23,714 nucleotides of DNA from JBLHKW01 sp047618565 (GCA_047618565.1 JBLHKW010000075.1:1-23714); one strand, 5' to 3'. Shown: positions 1 to 8,597, counted from the stretch's first letter. Notes: generated by a model not told the origin, from the sequence alone. Translations and numbers: made by a program.

Positions 1-50
1 CGCGTTGGCATCCTCGACGACCCGTAAGGGTCGCCTCCGGGGCCAACGCG
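1..50 (+). other. Two-helix hairpin at window edge with GNRA-type loop
   Basis: An outer 9-bp helix pairs bases 1-9 with 42-50. An inner 6-bp helix pairs 18-23 with 28-33 and closes on GTAA, which as plus-strand RNA is a GNRA tetraloop. Eight unpaired bases lie on each side between the helices. It could be a structured RNA or the terminator of a plus-strand gene off the left edge. I do not recognise a known RNA family, and the element may extend outside the window. Confidence 0.3.
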
Positions 51-97
51 CGAGAAGCACCACCAGAAGCCGAATCGACGCGTTTTGGCTCGCGCTT

Positions 98-116
98 CAT
101 GAATTATCCGGGCTAG
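98..116 (-). repeat. Short stop-codon repeat, left copy
   Basis: Read on the minus strand this is CTAGCCCGGATAATTCATG. It matches bases 3664-3682 (CTAGCCCGGATTATTCATG) at 18 of 19 positions in opposite orientation. The CTAG holds the TAG stop of the membrane hydroxylase, so the element starts at the end of the gene. The sequence reminds me of terminal inverted repeats of IS1380-type elements, but that is memory only and no transposase is present. Confidence 0.7.
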
Positions 117-907
117 ACCTTCTCCTGGATATTGGCTCGGGTGACCGGAAAGAGGAGCTGGCGCCCGATGTCATTCGGGACTTCGGGGTCGCCGTCGAAA
201 CCGAGCCGCTCGGGCGTCCGGTCGCGCGGCCAGAATGCGGTCGAGAAAAGAAAGTCCCACAGCGACAGCACGATCCCGAAGTTCTTGGCCACCCCGCCCT
301 CGGTGGACGCGTCGTGATGCCAGAGGTGCATGCGCGGACTGTTGAACACGTAGGCGAGCGGGCCGATATCCAGGTCGATGTTGGAGTGGTTGAAATGCCC
401 CCAGGCAGTGCCGCACACGGCCACGGCCAGGATCACATCGCCGGGCGCACCCAGGAAGAGCAGGGGCAGGTAGAGCAAGGAGCGGTAGATCACGACCTCG
501 ATCCAGTGGAAACGGAAGTTGCCGGCCCAGTCCATCGTATGGATCGAGTGGTGGATCTTGTGGAACTGCCAGAGGCGCGGGACCCGGTGCAGGACCACGT
601 GGATGCACCACTGCATGAAGTCCGCGATCACGAAGTAGGCGATGAACTGCACTGCGAAGTGGCGGCCGTTCAGGAAGCCATGTTCCGGGAGTAGCGAACC
701 TGCGGCCAGCAGGTTGCGCATCTGTAGCGCGGCCCAGCCGACGGCTCCGGCGCTGAGCAGCGCATAGAAGTGCCCGTTGAAGAACAGGTAGAAGACGTCG
801 TTGGCAAGTTGCGGGCGCCAGAAACGCTGTTCGGGACGGGCGGGTCGGATGCGCTCGAGCAGAGCGAAGCCGATGGAGATCGCGATCAGCCAGTGTATGT
901 ATTGCAT
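113..907 (-). CDS. Sterol desaturase / fatty acid hydroxylase family membrane protein
   Basis: This 264-residue di-iron membrane hydroxylase would use O2 to hydroxylate or desaturate a lipid or sterol-like substrate at the membrane. The histidine clusters of the family (PF04116 type) are all visible: HVVLH at 103-107, HKIHH at 116-120, HFNH at 171-174 and HLWHH at 194-198. Hydrophobic segments lie near 4-16, 36-65, 85-102 and 140-167. I chose the ATG at 907 because the protein then opens with the hydrophobic MQYIHWLIAISIGF. In-frame codons continue upstream (ATG at 1003) but would run into the divergent aminopeptidase leader. No clear Shine-Dalgarno site is present. The substrate cannot be told from sequence. 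The gene ends in a TAG inside a repeated element. Confidence 0.88.
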   Translation of the reverse strand: MQYIHWLIAISIGFALLERIRPARPEQRFWRPQLANDVFYLFFNGHFYALLSAGAVGWAALQMRNLLAAGSLLPEHGFLNGRHFAVQFIAYFVIADFMQWCIHVVLHRVPRLWQFHKIHHSIHTMDWAGNFRFHWIEVVIYRSLLYLPLLFLGAPGDVILAVAVCGTAWGHFNHSNIDLDIGPLAYVFNSPRMHLWHHDASTEGGVAKNFGIVLSLWDFLFSTAFWPRDRTPERLGFDGDPEVPNDIGRQLLFPVTRANIQEKV

Positions 908-1015
908 GGGCTGGTCTGGATTGTAGAGCGCGATGGGGGCGAATGCCGTTCCTTTGTCGCCGCAGTGAGGCCCGGCGTTTACAGCGACGGGTCGAGACGA
1001 CATGGTAGGCCGCCT

Positions 1016-2869
1016 ATGAAACCCGCTCTCCTGCTCTCCATCTTCATCACCGTACTCGCCTGTCAGGGCACGCAGTCGCCCGCTGGCCACGCAACCGCAG
1101 CCATGGATATACACAGCTTCGCGCAGCCCGAGCGCGTACGCGTGACGCACGTGGACCTCGACCTGGATCTGGACTTCGATCACAAGGTCGCGCGCGGCGA
1201 GGTCGTGCTCTCGTTGCAACGCACGGACCCGCAGGCGCCGCTGACCCTGGACGTGGACGGTCTCGAGGTAATTGCGGTCACCGCCGCCGATGGGGAAGCG
1301 CGCCGGTACAGCTTCGGTCCTGAAGTGCAGCGACTCGGCCGGGCGATGGTCATCGACCTGCAGCCGGACGACGAGGCTGTGCACATCCGTTATCGCACGA
1401 CCGAGGCGTCGGAAGCGATGCAATGGCTGGCTCCCGAGCAGACCGCCGGCGGCGAGCATCCGTTCCTCTTCACCCAGGGGCAGTCGGTCTTCACGCGCAC
1501 CTGGATTCCGCTACAGGACAGTCCCGGTGTGCGCGTGACCTACGACGCGCGCGTGCGAGCACCCGCGGGGCTGACGGTCGTGATGAGCGCGGAGCAGCTG
1601 GGCCAGGATGACAGCGGGGCCTGGTGTTTCCGACTCGACAAGCCGATCCCGTCCTACCTGATTGCTCTGGCCTGCGGGGACCTGGCTTCCCGCGATGTGT
1701 CCGACCGCTGCGCGATCTGGGCCGAGCCGAGCATGCTCGCCGCGGCGCACGACGAGTTCATCGACACGGAGAAGATGATCGCCAGTGCAGAGGAGCTCTT
1801 CGGACCCTACCGCTGGGGCCGTTACGACCTGATCATCCTGCCCCCGTCGTTCCCGTTCGGCGGCATGGAGAACCCCATGCTGACCTTCGCCACCCCGACC
1901 GTGATCGCCGGCGACCGCTCCCTGGTGGCCCTGATCGCCCACGAGCTGGCGCACTCCTGGTCCGGCAATCTGGTGACGAACGCGACCTGGCGGGACTTCT
2001 GGCTGAACGAAGGCTTCACCGTCTACCTCGAGAAACGGATCATGGAGCAGGTCTTCGGCCGGGAGCGCTCGGACATGGAGCAGATGCTCGATTTCGAGGG
2101 TCTGCAGCGCGAGGTCGCGTCGCTCGAGCCCTGGGCCACGGTGCTGCACATCGATCTGGAAGGGAAGCACCCCGACGACGGTTTTTCGGGCGTGCCCTAC
2201 GACAAGGGAGCGCTCTTCCTGCGTCGCCTGGAGCAGGTGTTTGGGCGCGCGGCCATGGACGGTTTCTTGCAGAGCTGGTTCGACGAACACGCGTTTCAGA
2301 GCGTCACGACCGCGCAGTTCGAGGCCTTTCTCTCCGAGCGCTTGCTCGCCACTGACCCGCAGCTTGCGAGCCAGATCGACGTTTCCATGTGGCTCAACGA
2401 GCCGGGTATCCCCGACAACTCGCCCGTACCCAGCTCGAGCGCACTGGCGCTGGTCGAGGGCCAGATCGAGCGCTGGCAGGCCGACCCGACAACCGAACTC
2501 GATACGGACGGCTGGGTGACCCAGCAGTGGGTGCACTTCCTGCAGTCACTGCCCGCGGATCTCGACGCGCAGAGCATGCAGGGCCTCGACACGGCCTTCG
2601 ACTTCACCCGCACCGGAAACAGCGAGATCCTGTGCATCTGGTTGCGCTTGTCGATCAAGCATGGGTACAGCGGCGCGGACGCGCGCCTCGAGGAGTTCCT
2701 GACGACGGTCGGTCGACGGAAATTCCTGACGCCGCTCTACGGGGAGCTCGCGAAGACCGAGGCCGGTCTGAAGCGCGCGCGCGCGATCTACGAGGTCGCC
2801 CGTCCGCGCTACCACGCCATGTCGTCGGGTTCGATCGACAAGCTCCTGGATGCGGCCGGACGCTCCTGA
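1016..2869 (+). CDS. Lipoprotein M1 aminopeptidase, leukotriene A4 hydrolase-like
   Basis: This 617-residue zinc metallopeptidase would release N-terminal amino acids from peptides outside the cytoplasm. The N-terminus is a lipoprotein signal with lipobox VLAC (Cys16). Family motifs are GGMEN (Glu285), the zinc site HELAH (309-313) with the third ligand Glu332 in NEGF, and a PYDKG tyrosine (Tyr395). The spacing among these residues closely follows human LTA4H. A helical C-terminal region begins near residue 460 (WLNEPGIPDNSPVP), as in LTA4H and aminopeptidase B. The ATG at 1016 is chosen for its signal peptide; longer in-frame extensions lack one and overlap the divergent gene. The next gene starts 6 bases downstream, so the two are probably cotranscribed. 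Peptidase activity is more likely than epoxide hydrolysis. Confidence 0.92.
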   Translation: MKPALLLSIFITVLACQGTQSPAGHATAAMDIHSFAQPERVRVTHVDLDLDLDFDHKVARGEVVLSLQRTDPQAPLTLDVDGLEVIAVTAADGEARRYSFGPEVQRLGRAMVIDLQPDDEAVHIRYRTTEASEAMQWLAPEQTAGGEHPFLFTQGQSVFTRTWIPLQDSPGVRVTYDARVRAPAGLTVVMSAEQLGQDDSGAWCFRLDKPIPSYLIALACGDLASRDVSDRCAIWAEPSMLAAAHDEFIDTEKMIASAEELFGPYRWGRYDLIILPPSFPFGGMENPMLTFATPTVIAGDRSLVALIAHELAHSWSGNLVTNATWRDFWLNEGFTVYLEKRIMEQVFGRERSDMEQMLDFEGLQREVASLEPWATVLHIDLEGKHPDDGFSGVPYDKGALFLRRLEQVFGRAAMDGFLQSWFDEHAFQSVTTAQFEAFLSERLLATDPQLASQIDVSMWLNEPGIPDNSPVPSSSALALVEGQIERWQADPTTELDTDGWVTQQWVHFLQSLPADLDAQSMQGLDTAFDFTRTGNSEILCIWLRLSIKHGYSGADARLEEFLTTVGRRKFLTPLYGELAKTEAGLKRARAIYEVARPRYHAMSSGSIDKLLDAAGRS

Positions 2870-2875
2870 GGTCAC

Positions 2876-3667
2876 ATGCCGCATCTGGCACTGACGCGCC
2901 TGCCGGGATCGGATCTCGAGCTCGGCGAACGCACCTTCATCGAACGCCAGGGCATCGACCTCGCACGGGCGCAGGATCAACACGCGGCCTATCGCGAGGC
3001 CCTGCAGCAGATCGGTTTCGATGTGGTCGTGCTGGATCCCCTTGCGGGTCACCCGGACGCGGTCTTCGTTGAGGACCCGCTGTTGTTGCTCGACGGCGTC
3101 GCGATCCTCACGCGGCCGGCCGCGGATTCCCGGCGCGCCGAGGTCGCGGCCTCCGAGGCCATGCTGAGCAGCCAGCCGCAGTTGATGGACCTTCCGGTCG
3201 AGCGCATCGAGGGCTCGGCGAGGCTCGAAGGGGGCGACGTGCTCGAGGTCGACGGGGTCTTGCTGGTGGGCCAGTCCACGCGCACCAACCACGCCGGGCT
3301 GAAGCAGCTGGCGCACCTGTGCTTGCCCTACGGCTACCGGATCAAGGCGGCCACGGTCGAGGGCTGCCTGCATCTCAAGACCGGATGCACCTATCTCGGC
3401 CGCGATACCCTGGTCGCCAACCCGGACTGGGTCGATCTGCATCGCACAGCGGGGCTCAAGATCGTGTCGGTCGATGCGCGCGAGCCCTTTGGGGCCAACG
3501 TCGTCGCCCTGGACGGTCGACTGCTCATATCCGCCACCCATGCGCGCACCGCCGAGCGCCTGCGCGCGCGCGACTTCGAGGTTGTGACGGTCGATCTGTC
3601 CGAGTTCGAGAAGGCCGAAGCCGGCCCGACGTGCCTCTCCGTGCGCACGCAGATCGTTGCGGGCTAG
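2876..3667 (+). CDS. ddaH: Dimethylargininase (DDAH-type amidinohydrolase)
   Basis: This 263-residue member of the guanidino-group-modifying superfamily hydrolyses N-omega-methylated arginines to citrulline plus methylamines. Length and motifs match bacterial DDAH: the acidic motif VFVEDP (63-68), the EGGD turn (118-121), catalytic His166 in GCLHLKTG, and the C-terminal nucleophile Cys253 in AGPTCLSVR. The ATG follows the aminopeptidase stop by 6 bases, with GAGGT just upstream. Pairing with an aminopeptidase fits recovery of methylarginine from degraded protein, although that is inference. The TAG stop is the first element of a hairpin repeat at 3664-3693. An arginine deiminase of related fold is less likely at this length. 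Confidence 0.9.
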   Translation: MPHLALTRLPGSDLELGERTFIERQGIDLARAQDQHAAYREALQQIGFDVVVLDPLAGHPDAVFVEDPLLLLDGVAILTRPAADSRRAEVAASEAMLSSQPQLMDLPVERIEGSARLEGGDVLEVDGVLLVGQSTRTNHAGLKQLAHLCLPYGYRIKAATVEGCLHLKTGCTYLGRDTLVANPDWVDLHRTAGLKIVSVDAREPFGANVVALDGRLLISATHARTAERLRARDFEVVTVDLSEFEKAEAGPTCLSVRTQIVAG

Positions 3668-3693
3668 CCCGGATTATTCATGACCCGGGCTAG
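3664..3693. terminator. Bidirectional hairpin holding the stop codons of two convergent genes
   Basis: The arms CTAGCCCGG (3664-3672) and CCGGGCTAG (3685-3693) are perfectly complementary around a 12-base loop. The TAG of the dimethylargininase (3665-3667) and the TAG of the minus-strand gene (3692-3690) both lie in the arms. Bases 3664-3682 are an inverted copy of 98-116. A bidirectional terminator is likely from the position, although no U-tract follows. Confidence 0.6.
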
Positions 3694-4358
3694 CGCACGA
3701 GCGGAGCGAGGATACCACGCGCCAGCTCGGCCTCATCGGGAGCGAACACGAGGATCTGCTGTGCGGCGTAGCGTTCCAGTGCCGTGCGGTCCGCGAAATG
3801 CGTGAGCGCACCGGGCTGGGTCGCTCCGCGGCGGATCGCGGAGCGCACCCGTGCACTCGCCAGGGGCTCGACGCCCGCATCCGATGCGCGTGCATGCTCG
3901 AGCTCGATGCGGGCCATGTCGATGCGCTCCGGCAGTGCCGGTGAGCCAAACCAGATGCGTGCGTTCTCCAGGTCGAGGTCGGGCAGACCCTGGCCATCGA
4001 GCGGCGCCGGGACAAGGGCGACGACGCGGCCGGACGGGAAGCCGGTATTGACCCGTTCCGCGGTCTGGGTGCCCACGTACAGCACCGGCTCCAGTCCCTG
4101 GCGCGGGCGCACGTAGGTCGGATCCACATCGAGGACGAGCAAGTAGCCCGCCTGGACCAGCGCGGCTTCCGCACGCCAGGTGTGGACGAAGGCCTCGTCT
4201 ACCTGGAAGGGCTGGGCCATGATGAGGTCGAATGCGGACGAGATCTCGACCGGTGCTGGCGGCGGGCCCGCGTTGGGACCGCTCTGGCGCCAGGCCGCCG
4301 TTGCGCCTGCCAGCAGGACGATCAGTGCGACCGAGGCGGGAAAGATGCGTGAGCCCAT
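3690..4358 (-). CDS. Small exported or membrane-anchored protein of unknown function
   Basis: I do not recognise this 222-residue protein. Residues 1-22 form a signal peptide or anchor (FPASVALIVLLAGATAAW), followed by a Pro-rich linker (PPPAPVE). The rest is soluble, with beta-rich stretches such as YLLVLDVDPTYVRP and a region around RVVALVPAPLDG suggesting a compact globular domain. The ATG at 4358 lies 3 bases after the stop of the large secreted hydrolase, so the two genes are probably one transcript and may act together outside the cytoplasm. The stop codon is inside the hairpin at 3664-3693. No catalytic motif is evident. Confidence 0.7.
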   Translation of the reverse strand: MGSRIFPASVALIVLLAGATAAWRQSGPNAGPPPAPVEISSAFDLIMAQPFQVDEAFVHTWRAEAALVQAGYLLVLDVDPTYVRPRQGLEPVLYVGTQTAERVNTGFPSGRVVALVPAPLDGQGLPDLDLENARIWFGSPALPERIDMARIELEHARASDAGVEPLASARVRSAIRRGATQPGALTHFADRTALERYAAQQILVFAPDEAELARGILAPLVR

Positions 4359-4361
4359 GGA

Positions 4362-6836
4362 TCAGTCCTTCGTGATTTCGATGTCGTCGATCCCGATGCG
4401 TCCGACGCTCGATCCGCTGGCTCCACCGAATTCCAGGCGCACGGCTTTGATGTGGCCTAGGTCGAGCTGCACGCCGTCCGACAGGAAATCCGTGAGCCGG
4501 ATGCGCTGGGTCTCGAACTCGTTGGCCCAGCCCGCACCCGTGCCGGCGCCCGTGCGCTGGTAGGGCTCCTCGACGCCGCCGCCGGTCGCCCCGATCGATA
4601 TCGAGCTGGTACGCCCGAGGGCATCGCGCAGGGTGACCGTGAAGGTCAGGTCGCCGAGCTCCGCCTCCGTATTCGGGTGGCGCGCGGCCTGGCAGGCCTT
4701 GAGTGAGAGGTAGGCACCTGCGCGCAGGTCGCGCTCGGCCGGCGGCAGGCTCAGCTCGTAATAGCTCGGTGCATCCCAGTCGAAGACGACCCCGCGCGTC
4801 GTGTCGTTCGCGCGCGCGCGGGTCATGCCATTCATGGCGTCGTCGAGGTCGTGGCTGAAGCTGGTGTTCGCGTCGTTGAGCAGGCCCTCGACCACGTTCT
4901 GGACCGTGAAGGTGACGCTGCCTCCGCTGCTCGACACATCGGGCCCGCTCTCGGACTGGAAGTCATCGATCACGAAGTTGCCGTTCTGCGGTCCGTCGAC
5001 GTACTCCAGCTGGACGGAGACACAATCGTGAGCGGCTGGCGATCCAATCGGGCTGAAGCCTTCCCACTGGCGCCAGAGGAAGTCCTTTGACGGGATGTCA
5101 TCGCGGACGAAGTGCGCGAGCAGCGGCACCAGGTAGCCGCGCATCATGTTGTGAACACGGACGCGCCCGTTCAGGCAGGGGCCGTTCGCAACAAAGCTGC
5201 CACCACCGTCGTGGAAGACGCCGTGACCCGCGCCGTGCAGGGTCGTCGCCAGGCGCGTGCCCGTCGCGCGGTCCAGCAGGTGGAAGGTCTGGACGGCGTC
5301 GGAGTTGGGGCCGCCATTGACGTCGGCATCCGCGCTTCCCGTCCACAGGTGGAAGTTCGCGCCGTGTGGGTTGCTGGCCTGGGGACCCCCGAAGTCCACC
5401 GGCGCGATGCTGCTGATGAGCACGATGTCGTCCACGTCGAACCCGGTCGGTACGGCGTTGCCCGTGAACATGCGGTGGTAGGCGCGCACGACCCCGTCGG
5501 CGCCGCGACTGTGACCGATCCAGGTGATGCGATGCGAATCGACGTGGCCCAGCAGCGCTCCGCCCTCGATCACGGGCAGGCTGCGCAGGAAGTACTCCGT
5601 GTTCGTGATCGTCGTGGTCGCTGCAGCATGCGATCCGGGCACCGTGTTGTTGCGGTGGCTCATCACCACGTAGCCATAGGAGGCCATGTGGAAACCGATG
5701 TGGTCGTACCAGCGGTAGTCATGGCCGTTGCCGTGGCTCACCACGACCAGCGGCAGCTTGTCCATGGACGCGACGTCCGTGGGGAAGTACGTCGTCTGCT
5801 GCAGGAAGCTGCCACCGCTGTACATGATCTGAGAGACCGCGTGGGGGCCGGGCAGCGTCACGTCGCGTACGACGTAGGCGCCGGCCTCGACCGAGAGACC
5901 GTCGACCAGGTCCCCGGCTCCGAGCTCACCGTCGCGGTCCACGTCGAGCACCAGGTCGTAGCCGATGCCGACGCCGGTTCCCTCGGTTCCGTTGAGCGTG
6001 CCCGCATCGATCAGGAAGCTGTTCGCCTGTACGCCGGGGGCCCCGATGTTCAGGGCCTGTGAGCTGCCGCGCACGTCGATCAGGCGCGCGTCCTGTTGCC
6101 ACTCGACGTCCGTCTTGGCGGCCACCACGTAGAGCTCCGTGGACGTGTTCGCCAGGGCCGGGTGTTGCGCGGGGTCCAGCGAGACGTACAGGTCGCTGCC
6201 CTGGTTGAACGCGCGGGAATACTCGAAGAAGGGATAGGTGGCGAGCGGTCGTCCGGCGAGCTGGACCTCGACCGGCCCGTCGCTGCCCTGCAGGCCGAAG
6301 GTGACAGGCAGTCCGTTGCTCAGGTTGAAGCCGCTTCCACAGGGCCCCTGGCTGTCCCGGAACCAGCCCTGGAAGTACCAGGTCGAGCCCGCGCGGATCG
6401 CGCCCGCGGCGAAGCCCTGCGAGCGCGCGACCAGCCCGTGTTCCAGGTAGGCGCCGTCCACAGTGGTCTGTCGCGCTGGAAAACGGAAGGTGCCCACTCC
6501 GCCGGCGCCGACGCAGCGCTGTCCGTCACCGAACGGCACTTGTATCGCCGCGGCACCCATGAAGATCAGGCCGAAGGCACCGGGCTTGACGCCGCTGACG
6601 CGCAGCACGAGGTCATCGCGCAGGACGTCTGCGGAACCGAAACCCTCCAGCAGCGCGCCTGTTGCCGGGTCTCCGTCGAGCCCGGAATTTCCGCAGCCCG
6701 CGAGGTCGTCGTCGTTGCCACAGGGGCAGCTGGTGCCGAAGCAATACGGTGCGGCGACCTGGGCCGTGGCGGTCGCTGCCAGGGCAAGGGCGCAGAACGC
6801 AGCGCTGATGTAACGGAACGGGTTGAGCATGCGCAT
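4362..6836 (-). CDS. Large secreted alpha/beta-hydrolase with N-terminal planctomycete domain
   Basis: This protein has about 824 residues. A signal peptide ends near ALAATATAQ, and the mature protein begins with a cysteine cluster (YCFGTSCPCGN). Next comes a domain with FGDGQRCVG, STWYFQGWFRD and GFNLSNGLPVTF, which is repeated at the C-terminus of the beta-propeller at 11453-14203. The middle is an alpha/beta-hydrolase of the chlorophyllase/PAF-acetylhydrolase type: oxyanion region VVVSHGNGHDY, nucleophile elbow GHSRG (Ser443), and a late HGAGHGVFHD that probably carries the catalytic histidine. The C-terminal third is beta-rich (VDGPQNGNFVIDDF; GIDDIEITKD) and looks like a carbohydrate-binding-type sandwich. 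The ATG at 6836 or 6830 gives the signal peptide; an upstream TTG at 6866 is less likely. The substrate is probably an ester and is otherwise unknown. Confidence 0.8.
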   Translation of the reverse strand: MRMLNPFRYISAAFCALALAATATAQVAAPYCFGTSCPCGNDDDLAGCGNSGLDGDPATGALLEGFGSADVLRDDLVLRVSGVKPGAFGLIFMGAAAIQVPFGDGQRCVGAGGVGTFRFPARQTTVDGAYLEHGLVARSQGFAAGAIRAGSTWYFQGWFRDSQGPCGSGFNLSNGLPVTFGLQGSDGPVEVQLAGRPLATYPFFEYSRAFNQGSDLYVSLDPAQHPALANTSTELYVVAAKTDVEWQQDARLIDVRGSSQALNIGAPGVQANSFLIDAGTLNGTEGTGVGIGYDLVLDVDRDGELGAGDLVDGLSVEAGAYVVRDVTLPGPHAVSQIMYSGGSFLQQTTYFPTDVASMDKLPLVVVSHGNGHDYRWYDHIGFHMASYGYVVMSHRNNTVPGSHAAATTTITNTEYFLRSLPVIEGGALLGHVDSHRITWIGHSRGADGVVRAYHRMFTGNAVPTGFDVDDIVLISSIAPVDFGGPQASNPHGANFHLWTGSADADVNGGPNSDAVQTFHLLDRATGTRLATTLHGAGHGVFHDGGGSFVANGPCLNGRVRVHNMMRGYLVPLLAHFVRDDIPSKDFLWRQWEGFSPIGSPAAHDCVSVQLEYVDGPQNGNFVIDDFQSESGPDVSSSGGSVTFTVQNVVEGLLNDANTSFSHDLDDAMNGMTRARANDTTRGVVFDWDAPSYYELSLPPAERDLRAGAYLSLKACQAARHPNTEAELGDLTFTVTLRDALGRTSSISIGATGGGVEEPYQRTGAGTGAGWANEFETQRIRLTDFLSDGVQLDLGHIKAVRLEFGGASGSSVGRIGIDDIEITKD

Positions 6837-6978
6837 GGGGGAGGGCGGTTCGTTGTCCCGAGCCAAAAGGAGGATGGCTCGAAACCGCAGCCGGTCTCCT
6901 AGTTATAACGGTTGATGCGGAGTTCGTGGGCCCACAACGGGGGCCTGGCGATCCGGTCAGCGCCATGGAGACGAACAT

Positions 6979-8586
6979 ATGATCGGGTTATCCAGTGGCC
7001 GCAGCGCAGGGTTGCGGCTCGCCATGGCGCTCCTGACCGGGGTCCCGGCATTCTCGGCGCCTCGATACGCGGCTCCAACCCAGGATTTGCCGCAGGTCCA
7101 GGAGACGCCGCACCTCACCCGCTTCGTCGAACTCCTGCGCCTTGACGGTGAGGCTGAGGGCGGGGGCATGCCGCGGCTCGAGTCCTTGCTCGACGGGGCG
7201 GTGGCACAGGCTCTCGCTGGCAAACCAGCGGTCGACGCGGCCGCGGCGGTGGCGCTGCTCGACCTGGCGCACTGGGAGCTCGATGGACCGCCGTCGCCGG
7301 GTGACCTGCGGCCCGTGACCCGCGCCGGTCGACTGCGCGCGGCCGGCTACGATGCGCTCGACCGGATCCTGAGCCAGGGCGCCGCGCAGGCCTGGCTCGA
7401 CTGGCTCGGCGAAGAGGTGGTCCTGCGCAGGGAGCGGCACGACCCGGCGCGGCGCCGCACGGCACTGCGCCTGCTCATGGACCGGCGCGCGGACGCGGGC
7501 AAGCTCGCGATCCTGACCGTGGCCCGCGACCTGGACGATCCGTTGCGCGCCGAGGCACTGCGGGAGATGCCGGCCTGGCACGACGAGGCCATCGATCTCT
7601 TCCTGGTAGGTTGTGTCGGGCGCACCTTTGACAAGCGCGGTGGTGCTCCACACCCGTTCAACCTGCTGCTGGAACGCGTACGCGATACCGACTACCCGCT
7701 CGGCATCCGTGCCACGCGCCTGCTCGAGCGGCGCCTGGCCTACATGTTGATCTCACCGGACTGGCGCATCGCTTCGCGCGGCATCGAGCTGGCGGGCGGG
7801 CTCGACGGCACGGTGGGCATCCCGCTGCTGCTCGATGCCCTTGCGGCTTGGAATCGGCGCCTCGAGTTCGGGGGCGGGTCGAAACGCATGCAGTACGAGA
7901 TCCTGCACGAGCTGCAGGACATCTCGGGCACTGACATCGGGCCCTTCCCTCGCCGCTGGCGCACCTGGTGGATCGCGGTGCGCCAGGGCCGGACGCCCCT
8001 GAAGCGCGACCTGGACCCGGACGTCCCGCGCACGAGCGCCTCGTTCTTCGGCCTGCGCCCGGTATCGGACCGCGTGACCTTCGTCATCGACCTCTCGGGC
8101 AGCATGCAGACGGAATGGGGAACCAGCGAGCACTCGCGCTATCAGGAGGCCATCGAGCAGATGATGCAGTTCCTGCAGGCCTCGGGTGAGCGCACACGTT
8201 TCAACGTGATCCTGTTCAACAGCCAGACGGTGCGTTCGTCGGCACAGCTCGTGGCCGCGACGACCGATACCCTCGAGCGGGCCCGTGCCGAGCTGTTGCT
8301 GCGCGTCCCCGACCTTGGAACCGAGCTGCGGCCAGCGATCGAGCTGGCCCTGCGCATGGACCTGGCAGGTCAGTTTGATGTGGAGCGCTTCGATGCGGAC
8401 ACCATCGTCGTGCTGTGTGACGGCGAGACGGCCGAGGGACGCCACTGGGTCGCCCCGTTGCTCCAGCGCATCCAGGCGGAAGCGCGCGTCGTCTTCCACT
8501 GCGTCCTGATCGGTACGGCCGGTGATGGAACCCTCGAGGCGCTGGCCGAACTCTCCGGCGGCGAGTTCATTCGCGTCGGCGGCTGA
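6979..8586 (+). CDS. Exported protein with C-terminal von Willebrand A domain
   Basis: This is a 535-residue protein. The first 27 residues resemble a signal peptide ending near PAFSA. The central part, about 60-350, is helical and rich in Arg, Leu and Ala, perhaps with HEAT-like repeats. From about residue 360 there is a von Willebrand A domain with an intact MIDAS: DLSGSM (Asp371, Ser373, Ser375), then DLGTEL carrying the likely threonine, and VLCDGET. Such domains bind metal and mediate protein contacts; the partner is unknown. The ATG at 6979 has GGAG at 6967-6970, a good Shine-Dalgarno site. The gene diverges from the secreted hydrolase and converges on the next gene with 6 bases between stops. 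Confidence 0.85.
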   Translation: MIGLSSGRSAGLRLAMALLTGVPAFSAPRYAAPTQDLPQVQETPHLTRFVELLRLDGEAEGGGMPRLESLLDGAVAQALAGKPAVDAAAAVALLDLAHWELDGPPSPGDLRPVTRAGRLRAAGYDALDRILSQGAAQAWLDWLGEEVVLRRERHDPARRRTALRLLMDRRADAGKLAILTVARDLDDPLRAEALREMPAWHDEAIDLFLVGCVGRTFDKRGGAPHPFNLLLERVRDTDYPLGIRATRLLERRLAYMLISPDWRIASRGIELAGGLDGTVGIPLLLDALAAWNRRLEFGGGSKRMQYEILHELQDISGTDIGPFPRRWRTWWIAVRQGRTPLKRDLDPDVPRTSASFFGLRPVSDRVTFVIDLSGSMQTEWGTSEHSRYQEAIEQMMQFLQASGERTRFNVILFNSQTVRSSAQLVAATTDTLERARAELLLRVPDLGTELRPAIELALRMDLAGQFDVERFDADTIVVLCDGETAEGRHWVAPLLQRIQAEARVVFHCVLIGTAGDGTLEALAELSGGEFIRVGG

Positions 8587-8597
8587 GTCGGCTCAGC
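8582..8597. terminator. Small hairpin spanning convergent stop codons
   Basis: GCTGAG (8582-8587), loop TCGG, and CTCAGC (8592-8597) form a 6-bp stem. The TGA of the vWA gene (8584-8586) and the TGA of the minus-strand hydrolase (8595-8593) are both inside the arms. No T-tract follows. The arrangement parallels 3664-3693. Confidence 0.4.

Noticed and set aside
1511..2536. Minus-strand open frame (341 codons) over the aminopeptidase
   Set aside because: It is an antisense shadow of a gene with complete M1 motifs. Other long minus-strand frames over plus-strand genes (2546-3541, 21594-22844) were rejected likewise.
98..3693. A composite transposon bounded by the inverted 19-base repeat
   Set aside because: There is no transposase or target duplication, and the conserved CTAG ends of both copies face inward, placing the intervening genes outside the elements rather than inside one.
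6926..6935. GTGGGCCCAC palindrome in the divergent region at 6837-6978
   Set aside because: It is short, GC-rich and unsupported by promoter elements at sensible spacing. It may be an operator but cannot be claimed.
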